Below, piece by piece: positions 7,385 through 11,979 of a DNA stretch of 11,979 nucleotides (position 1 is its first letter; each line of letters opens with the position of its first letter). The notes below the pieces were generated by a model, which was not told the DNA's origin, ran no database searches, and saw only the letters and a program-made list of their open reading frames with translations. The stretch spans positions 1 to 11,979 of the forward strand of contig PWRV01000188.1 of assembly GCA_003563455.1 (NCBI GenBank), read 5' to 3'. This DNA is from Thioalkalivibrio sp. GTDB lineage: Bacteria > Pseudomonadota > Gammaproteobacteria > Ectothiorhodospirales > Ectothiorhodospiraceae. Made by a program: the position numbers and the translations under genes.

Positions 7385-8242
7385 CTATCGGTCATTCAGC
7401 CACTGAAACGCACGGCGTCGGGCCTCGCGCAGCTCGTTATCGCTTAGCTCCGCTGCGATCTGTCGCCGCAGCTGCTCCCCGGTTTGATTGCCTCCGGCCG
7501 CCGCGAGGCTGGCCCACTTGTGCGCCTCGACGAGATCCTGTGGGACCAGTTCGCCACTCGCGTGCAGGGAAGCGAGCCAGGCCTGCATGTCGGGATGACC
7601 CGTTTCGGCGCCAATCCGTGCGAAATGAACGGCCCTCTCCGGATCGGCGGGCAGGTTGCCGATGCCTTCCATGTACATCCGGGCAAGGTAGAAGGCGGCG
7701 TCAGTCTCTCCGTCCTCGAGGGCCTGAATCAGCAGATCGCGGGCCTCGGTGCCGCGTTCCGGCCGCAGGCCGGCCAGTGCATCGGAAACCAGCAGGGACG
7801 CCAGCGCAAGACGTGCGGCACTGTCGTTCCGCTCTTCGATGACCCGCCGGAACCAGGCCTCGGCCACGCCGCGATCGGGTTCCACACCGATGCCCTGAAC
7901 GTACATCCAGCCGATCCGCAGTCCGTATTCATTCTCGCCGGCCTCGTCGGCCTCCCGGTAATACTCGAGCGCCCTGCCGACATCCGGCTCGACGCCGAGA
8001 CCCTGTTCATAGAGCCAGCCGACCTCGCCCAGAGCCTCGACCGAGCCGCTCTCGGCAGCCGACTCGAGCCAGCGGCGGGCCTCGACCACGTCCGGCGGCT
8101 GGCGCTGGAGGTGTCTCTCCGCCTGAAGCCGCTGCTCCTCCGGTCCGAGTTCCGCAGCTGCTTCGGGACTGTATGGAAGCGGCTCGGCATGGGCAGGGCC
8201 CGTGATCAGGAAGACGGTGAGGAACAGGAATGCCCAGTGCAT
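7385..8242 (-). CDS. Secreted Sel1-repeat (TPR-like) protein
   Basis: The 285-aa product starts with a clear Sec signal peptide: a hydrophobic core at about 4-14 and an AHA-E cleavage site after residue 19. Mature protein is therefore expected in the periplasm. Alpha-alpha repeats of the Sel1 type follow: VEALGEVGWLYEQGLGVEPD (about 68-101), YGLRIGWMYVQGIGVEPDRG (about 103-137), a degenerate copy at about 140-178, AAFYLARMYMEGIG (about 180-214), and a last copy ending AHKWASLAAAGG (about 216-251). Sel1 repeats form superhelical scaffolds for protein-protein contacts, with no catalysis of their own. The ATG at 8240-8242 has GGAG eight bases upstream on the minus strand. A divergent membrane-protein gene begins about 60 bases away. 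The binding partner is unknown; a link to the neighbours is only positional. Confidence 0.9.
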   Translation of the reverse strand: MHWAFLFLTVFLITGPAHAEPLPYSPEAAAELGPEEQRLQAERHLQRQPPDVVEARRWLESAAESGSVEALGEVGWLYEQGLGVEPDVGRALEYYREADEAGENEYGLRIGWMYVQGIGVEPDRGVAEAWFRRVIEERNDSAARLALASLLVSDALAGLRPERGTEARDLLIQALEDGETDAAFYLARMYMEGIGNLPADPERAVHFARIGAETGHPDMQAWLASLHASGELVPQDLVEAHKWASLAAAGGNQTGEQLRRQIAAELSDNELREARRRAFQWLNDR

Positions 8243-8301
8243 GCGTTTGGCTCCGCTGCCGATGGATCGGCTCTATGCTACCGTTAACCGCCGGTCACTG
8301 C

Positions 8302-8988
8302 ATGAAGCCCGCCTGCTTGGAACAGAACCCCGAAAACCGGCGGCGCCCGTCGCCCCTTCCATGGATCCTCGTGCTGCTGCTGGCGGTGCTGCTGATCGCG
8401 GCCGGTTTGCGGATCTACTACCTGATGCAGGTCGAGCGGGAGACCGAGGTGGCGCTGTCGCCCGCGGAACGGCAGACGCTGAACGAGAAGCTGGCCGTGC
8501 TGCGTGACGCTTCGGTCAGGGCCGTCCCCGAGACCTCGGAACCCGCGGCGCGTGTAGCCCCCGATCCGGAGACGGCACTCGCTCCCGAGGTGTATGAAGA
8601 GGACCCTGCACAACGGTCTCTCCGGTTCACCGAGCGTGAGCTGAATGCGGCGATCGCCCGCGACCCTGCACTGGCCGGCCGGGCCGCGGTGCGCCTCTCG
8701 CCGGAACGGGTATCCGCGAACTTTCTGGTGGATGTCCCGGAGGATCTGCCGCTGCTCGGCGGGCGACGGCTCCGGGTTCAGGCCGGGCTGCGGCTCACGA
8801 CCGAGGATGACCGGGTTCAGGCCCGGCTGCTCGGCGTCAGTCTGGCTGGCGTGCCGATGCCGGACGCGTGGCTGGGAGGATTCAAGGGTCGCGATCTCCT
8901 CGAGGATACCGCCCTGAGCGCGCTCGGTGCCGGAATCGAATCGGTGGAGGTCGGCGACGGCTGGATCAAGCTGCAGCTCGCCCCCTGA
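8302..8988 (+). CDS. Single-pass membrane-anchored protein of unknown function
   Basis: I do not recognise this 228-aa protein with confidence. A short basic head (ENRRRPSP) precedes one strong transmembrane segment (about 21-40, rich in Leu, Val and Ala). A charged, partly helical stretch with a proline/alanine-rich linker (about 50-105) follows. The rest is a compact beta-rich domain beginning RFTERELNAAIARDP. Topology is probably N-in, with the domain in the periplasm. The order 'lFTExELNaxI ... VxLSpxxVSAxF ... vplPxAWLGG' recalls anchored lipid-binding-like domains such as YpmS/DUF2140, but this is a resemblance in layout only. No start has a good ribosome site. ATG 8302 is preferred because it puts the helix near the terminus and leaves a spacer to the divergent Sel1 gene. 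ATG 8275 and 8230 are alternatives, the latter overlapping that gene. Confidence 0.78.
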   Translation: MKPACLEQNPENRRRPSPLPWILVLLLAVLLIAAGLRIYYLMQVERETEVALSPAERQTLNEKLAVLRDASVRAVPETSEPAARVAPDPETALAPEVYEEDPAQRSLRFTERELNAAIARDPALAGRAAVRLSPERVSANFLVDVPEDLPLLGGRRLRVQAGLRLTTEDDRVQARLLGVSLAGVPMPDAWLGGFKGRDLLEDTALSALGAGIESVEVGDGWIKLQLAP

Positions 8989-9038
8989 ACTGCCCCGAGT
9001 GAACCGGTCACCGCCGGGTGCCAGGCGCCGTCCCGGGT

Positions 9039-9824
9039 TCACCGCAGCGCGAGCAATTCCGGCGGTTCGTCGGGGACGACTACAAGAATGTGGCCCTCCG
9101 GGACACTGCGCCAGCGCTCGCGTTCCGTTAGCGGCTCGGAGGCGATTACCACAGCACCCTCAGGAAAGCCGTCGTCGTCGCTGGTGTAGTAAAGGCTGGG
9201 GCAGGGATCATTGATCGCATGGCGGCTGGCGACCAGGCGGTCGCCATCGGTAAGGATTACGTTCAACAGTGCACGGCCCGCCCCCATCCATGGTTCGAGG
9301 GTTGTGAAGGCTTCCATCACCGCACCCTCCAGACTGAGGTCTGCGTCGTCGATCAGGTACTGTCGAATCAGCGCGAAAAGGTACTCCGAATCCGTGGATC
9401 CGAGGATCTCCGTCTCCACCTCCGGCTCCAGGAGATTCTGGATTTCGCGCCGGATGTCCGGGCGAAAACCGTCGATCAGACCGTTGTGGCTGTAGAGCAG
9501 GTCGCCGTTCGCGAAGGGTTGCGCGTTGACGACGTCGCCTCCGAATCCTGGCGTGGCGCTGCGCACGGCCGCGAGCCAAAGGTCGGCGTAAAGGTTGCGG
9601 GCGAGCGGCACGAGGTTCGGATCCTGCCAGATCGGGTCGGCCCGCCGGTAGACCACGGCGGTGTCGTCCTCGCCGTACCAGCCGAAGCCGAAGCCGTCGG
9701 CGTTCAGCCGCGCGTAGCGCAGCTCCTCCGGGTCAGAGGCCTGTCGTGCCAGGCCGTGCGGCGGCAGGAACAGGATCTCCTGCAGCGCCAGTTCGGGGCC
9801 GATGTAGGCGACGTGACGGCACAT
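9039..9824 (-). CDS. Class II glutamine amidotransferase, EgtC-like
   Basis: The 261-aa protein begins MCRHVAYIGP. Once Met is removed, Cys2 becomes the N-terminal nucleophile of Ntn-type glutamine amidohydrolases. Further family marks are PPHGLARQAS (about 21-30), LNADGFGFGWY (40-50), AAVRSAT (85-91), YSHNGLIDGF (111-120), STDSEYLF (143-150) and VIASEPLTE near the end. This order closely matches EgtC, which removes glutamate from gamma-glutamyl-hercynylcysteine sulfoxide in mycobacterial ergothioneine synthesis. No egtA, egtB or egtD gene is in the window, so the same reaction is unproven and a general amidotransferase label is safer. GAGG sits 6 bases before the chosen ATG. The frame extends 20 codons upstream to 9884, but starting there would bury the catalytic cysteine. 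It is divergent from sixA and convergent with the gene at 8302. Confidence 0.92.
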   Translation of the reverse strand: MCRHVAYIGPELALQEILFLPPHGLARQASDPEELRYARLNADGFGFGWYGEDDTAVVYRRADPIWQDPNLVPLARNLYADLWLAAVRSATPGFGGDVVNAQPFANGDLLYSHNGLIDGFRPDIRREIQNLLEPEVETEILGSTDSEYLFALIRQYLIDDADLSLEGAVMEAFTTLEPWMGAGRALLNVILTDGDRLVASRHAINDPCPSLYYTSDDDGFPEGAVVIASEPLTERERWRSVPEGHILVVVPDEPPELLALR

Positions 9825-9830
9825 GGCTGA

Positions 9831-9834
9831 CCTC
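9831..9834 (-). promoter_or_regulatory. Ribosome binding site fixing the EgtC-like start
   Basis: GAGG on the minus strand lies 6 bases before ATG 9822-9824. It supports a start at MCRH, which leaves Cys2 as the N-terminal nucleophile. Confidence 0.7.
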
Positions 9835-9962
9835 GCGGGGTGGGTCGCGGCGTGTGATTCATGGTAGCTTTCCCGCCCGAGCAATGCACTCGCGCCACTG
9901 CGCCCTTCTGCGCTTGAAACGAACGATGTCGATCAATCTCTCGCGCCTCATTCCGCCGCACC

Positions 9963-9967
9963 GGAGG
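9963..9967 (+). promoter_or_regulatory. Ribosome binding site for the SixA-like gene
   Basis: GGAGG lies 5 bases before the GTG start at 9973. The perfect Shine-Dalgarno core supports a GTG start, since no ATG is nearby in frame. Confidence 0.7.
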
Positions 9968-9972
9968 TTCCG

Positions 9973-10509
9973 GTGAAGAAGACCGCTCCGGGTCCGGGCG
10001 AGCGCCTGCTGGTGCTGGTGCGGCACGCGCAGGCAGGCGATTCGGAACGTTTCTGGCGCGAGACCGCCCGGCCCGACCGGGAAAGGCCCCTGACCGGCGA
10101 GGGCCGCAAACGCAACGCGGCGGCTGCCGCGGGCCTGTACCGTCTGATCGGACCGCCCGATCACGTGTGGAGCAGTCCCTACACCCGGGCCTGGCAGACC
10201 GCGCAGGGTATCGCCGAAGTGTTTGGTTGCCCGGCCGAGGCTCCCAAGGCGCTCGAACCTCCGTGGGGGCACCGGGCGCTGTCGGACTGGCTGGAACCCC
10301 GCTTGGCGTCGGGCGGAACCGCAATTCTCGTCGGTCACGAGCCTGACCTCTCCACGCTGTTGGGTAACTGGCTCTGCGGTGCCGGCAGCCGTGCCCCGGT
10401 GCCGATGGAGAAGGGCGCGGCCTGTGCGCTCCGGATCTCCGGCGACATCGTGCCCGGGAAGGTGGAACTGGTCTGGAAACTGCCCCAGTATGGCCTTCGG
10501 CGTCTCTAG
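9973..10509 (+). CDS. sixA: Histidine phosphatase family protein, SixA-type
   Basis: SixA proteins remove phosphate from phosphohistidine in signalling or phosphotransfer proteins, using a histidine as the phosphate acceptor. The 178-aa product has the catalytic motif LVLVRHAQAG (R17, H18), then RPLTGEGRKRNAAAAAGL, typical of SixA. VWSSPYTRAWQTAQ (phosphate-binding R72) and ILVGHEPDLSTLLGNWLCG (second catalytic H122) follow. It has no signal peptide and should be cytoplasmic. The length is slightly above E. coli SixA (about 161 aa). A GTG start is used, with GGAGG 5 bases upstream. It lies 65 bases ahead of ppx on the same strand, and its TAG stop falls inside the first arm of an inverted repeat. 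The natural target is not evident; other small-molecule phosphatases share this fold, so the symbol is a family-level call. Confidence 0.9.
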   Translation: MKKTAPGPGERLLVLVRHAQAGDSERFWRETARPDRERPLTGEGRKRNAAAAAGLYRLIGPPDHVWSSPYTRAWQTAQGIAEVFGCPAEAPKALEPPWGHRALSDWLEPRLASGGTAILVGHEPDLSTLLGNWLCGAGSRAPVPMEKGAACALRISGDIVPGKVELVWKLPQYGLRRL

Positions 10510-10543
10510 TGGGCCACGCCGGAAGTTCGATATGGCCCACTAG
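10506..10543 (+). repeat. 11-bp inverted repeat between sixA and ppx
   Basis: CTAGTGGGCCA (10506-10516) and TGGCCCACTAG (10533-10543) are exact reverse complements separated by 16 bases. The left arm contains the sixA TAG stop. In RNA this gives a strong 11-bp stem ending 31 bases before the ppx start. No U tract follows, so it is more likely an mRNA processing or stability stem, a leaky terminator or a protein-binding operator than a plain terminator. Its function is inferred only. Confidence 0.75.
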
Positions 10544-10574
10544 CAGGACAGCGGAACAGCAGCAGGGACACGCG

Positions 10575-11979
10575 ATGCCAGCGAGCAGACAGCACAACGG
10601 TTTCGAGACGGTTGCCGCCGTCGATCTCGGTTCGAACAGCTTCCACATGATCGTGGCCCGCTGGCACGAGGGCGAGGTCATTATGGTTGATCGTCTCAAG
10701 GAGACGGTTCGCCTGGCGAGTGGTCTGGACAACCGGAACCGTCTGTCCGCAGCCGCCCAGGCGCGCGCGCTGGCCTGCCTCGAGCGGTTCGGGCAGCGTC
10801 TGCGGGAGATGCCGCCCGGCAGCGTCCGGGCGCTCGGCACCAATACCCTGCGCAAGGCGCGCGGTTCGCGGCGGTTCCTGGAAAACGCCGAAGAAGCCCT
10901 CGGGCACCCGGTCGAGATCATCGGCGGACGCGAAGAGGCACGGCTGATCTACCTCGGCGTCGCCCATACCCTCGCTGACGATCGGGGCCGCCGGCTGGTG
11001 ATCGACATCGGTGGCGGCAGCACCGAGTTCATTATCGGCGAGCGCTTCGAGCCCCAACTTGCGGAGAGCCTGCAGATGGGCTGCGTCACCTTCAGCAGCC
11101 TGCACTTCCCCGATGGCCGGATCAATGCACGACGTTTCCGGCAGGCGGAACTGCATGCGCAACTGGAATTGCAGCCGATCGTGGCGGCCTATCGGGCGCT
11201 CGGGTGGGAACAGGCGCTGGGATCGTCCGGAACGCTGCTGGCGCTCGACCGGATCCTGCAGGAGTGCGGGCTGGAGAAGAGCCGCGGCCTGAGTCTGCCA
11301 TCGCTCGAGGCGCTGCGTGCCCGGATGGTCGAGGCGGGGGAGATCGACCGCCTGAACGTGCCCGGGCTCAGCGACGACCGGCGCCCGGTGATTGTCGGCG
11401 GTCTGGCCGTGATCATCGGTGCATTTCGCGCACTCGGGATCGAGCGGATGACGCCCTCCGACGGGGCGCTCCGCGAGGGAGTCGTGCACGACCTGTTCGG
11501 TCGTTTCCATCACGAGGACGTCCGGGCGCGCACGATCCACCACTTGCGCAAGCGCTTTGCGGTCGATGCTGCGCACGCCGAGCGGGTAGTGGAGCAGGCC
11601 CGGCGGCTGCTCGGACGGGTCTCGGGGACCTGGGCCCTGGGCAATGCCGACGCCGATCTGCTGAGCTGGGCCGCGGAACTCCACGAGATCGGCCTCGCAC
11701 TTGCGCACAGTCGCTATCACAAGCATGGGGAGTATCTGCTGACCCATGCCGATCTGCCCGGCTTCTCGCGCCAGGAGCAGGCTGAGCTCGCGCTGCTGGT
11801 GCGGGTTCATCGCCGGCGTCTGCAGGAGCGTCTGTTCGAGGATCTGCCGAAGGCGAGGCGAAAGCGGCTGCTGCGGCTGGCGGTGCTGTTGCGGCTTGCG
11901 GTGCTGCTGCACCGCTCACGCACCGATGCGCCGGTGCCGCTTGAGGATATGTCGGCCTCGGGCAAGAATCTCCGCATCG
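10575..11979 (+). CDS. ppx: Exopolyphosphatase (Ppx/GppA family), 3' end outside the window
   Basis: Ppx removes terminal phosphates from long-chain polyphosphate. The 468 codons present show the actin-like ASKHA fold: VAAVDLGSNSFHMIVARW (about 13-30, first phosphate loop), ALGTNTLRKARGSRRF (about 87-101), EIIGGREEARLIYLG (about 114-128, containing the catalytic glutamate) and RLVIDIGGGSTEFIIGE (about 140-156). GSSGTLLAL and MTPSDGALREGVVHDLF follow. The C-terminal HD-like helical domain includes AAELHEIGLALAHSRYHKHGEYLL, a mark of the longer Ppx proteins as opposed to the short form. E. coli PPX is about 513 aa, so roughly the last 30-50 residues should be missing. ATG 10575 is chosen, with AGGGA about 6 bases upstream and homology starting soon after. 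It follows sixA with a 65-base gap that holds an inverted repeat, so the two may be co-transcribed. GppA (pppGpp hydrolysis) is the main alternative. Confidence 0.95.
   Translation, partial: MPASRQHNGFETVAAVDLGSNSFHMIVARWHEGEVIMVDRLKETVRLASGLDNRNRLSAAAQARALACLERFGQRLREMPPGSVRALGTNTLRKARGSRRFLENAEEALGHPVEIIGGREEARLIYLGVAHTLADDRGRRLVIDIGGGSTEFIIGERFEPQLAESLQMGCVTFSSLHFPDGRINARRFRQAELHAQLELQPIVAAYRALGWEQALGSSGTLLALDRILQECGLEKSRGLSLPSLEALRARMVEAGEIDRLNVPGLSDDRRPVIVGGLAVIIGAFRALGIERMTPSDGALREGVVHDLFGRFHHEDVRARTIHHLRKRFAVDAAHAERVVEQARRLLGRVSGTWALGNADADLLSWAAELHEIGLALAHSRYHKHGEYLLTHADLPGFSRQEQAELALLVRVHRRRLQERLFEDLPKARRKRLLRLAVLLRLAVLLHRSRTDAPVPLEDMSASGKNLRI

Noticed and set aside
8989..9038. Possible terminator between the convergent genes at 8302 and 9039
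   Set aside because: Only short imperfect GC pairings (for example CCGGG with CCCGG) and no T tract; nothing I can support.
9825..9972. Promoters in the divergent EgtC-like/sixA spacer
   Set aside because: TTGAAA at 9914-9919 resembles a -35, but no -10 lies at 16-18 bp; no convincing pair on the minus strand either.
10506..11912. Minus-strand frame of about 468 codons opposite ppx
   Set aside because: It is antisense to ppx, which carries all the family motifs; the product is a glutamine/arginine/proline-rich shadow.

Overview
The window looks like ordinary chromosomal DNA from a high-GC gammaproteobacterium. G/C strongly dominates third codon positions, and GlgC is closely E. coli-like. 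The gene mix (GlgC with a GH57 enzyme, an EgtC-like amidotransferase, SixA and Ppx) would suit an Ectothiorhodospiraceae/Thioalkalivibrio-like lineage. That placement is inference and cannot be confirmed from the sequence alone. No phage, transposon, CRISPR array or plasmid function is visible, and no gap between genes exceeds 300 bases.

Layout. The left edge (1-140) holds nothing I can name. A minus-strand tRNA-Ala(CGC) at 181-256 has its own sigma70-like promoter (266-295) and an intrinsic terminator (143-163). Next comes a storage-glucan block. glgB (branching enzyme) reads leftward. From a short divergent spacer (2552-2658), glgC (ADP-glucose pyrophosphorylase), a GH57 glycosidase and malQ (4-alpha-glucanotransferase) read rightward as one unit, each start overlapping the previous stop. 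Together they would make ADP-glucose, branch the polymer and trim or rearrange alpha-glucan chains. Glycogen synthase (glgA) and phosphorylase (glgP) are not in the window.

From 7125 to 9038 lie three small envelope-type genes: a 60-aa two-helix PLDc_N-type membrane protein convergent with malQ, a secreted Sel1-repeat protein, and a divergent single-pass membrane protein with no recognised function. An 18-bp perfect palindrome carries the stop codons of both malQ and the PLDc_N gene.

The right end holds a leftward EgtC-like class II glutamine amidotransferase, then a rightward pair: a SixA-type histidine phosphatase and ppx (exopolyphosphatase, cut by the window end). An 11-bp inverted repeat that includes the sixA stop codon separates the last two. 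The pairing suggests phosphate/polyphosphate or phospho-signal metabolism.

I see no clearly new system. The points most worth checking are the GH57 enzyme coupled to glgC, a G8 tract from which a GlgC-GH57 fusion could be read, the two stop-codon inverted repeats, and an AT-rich codon patch inside glgB.
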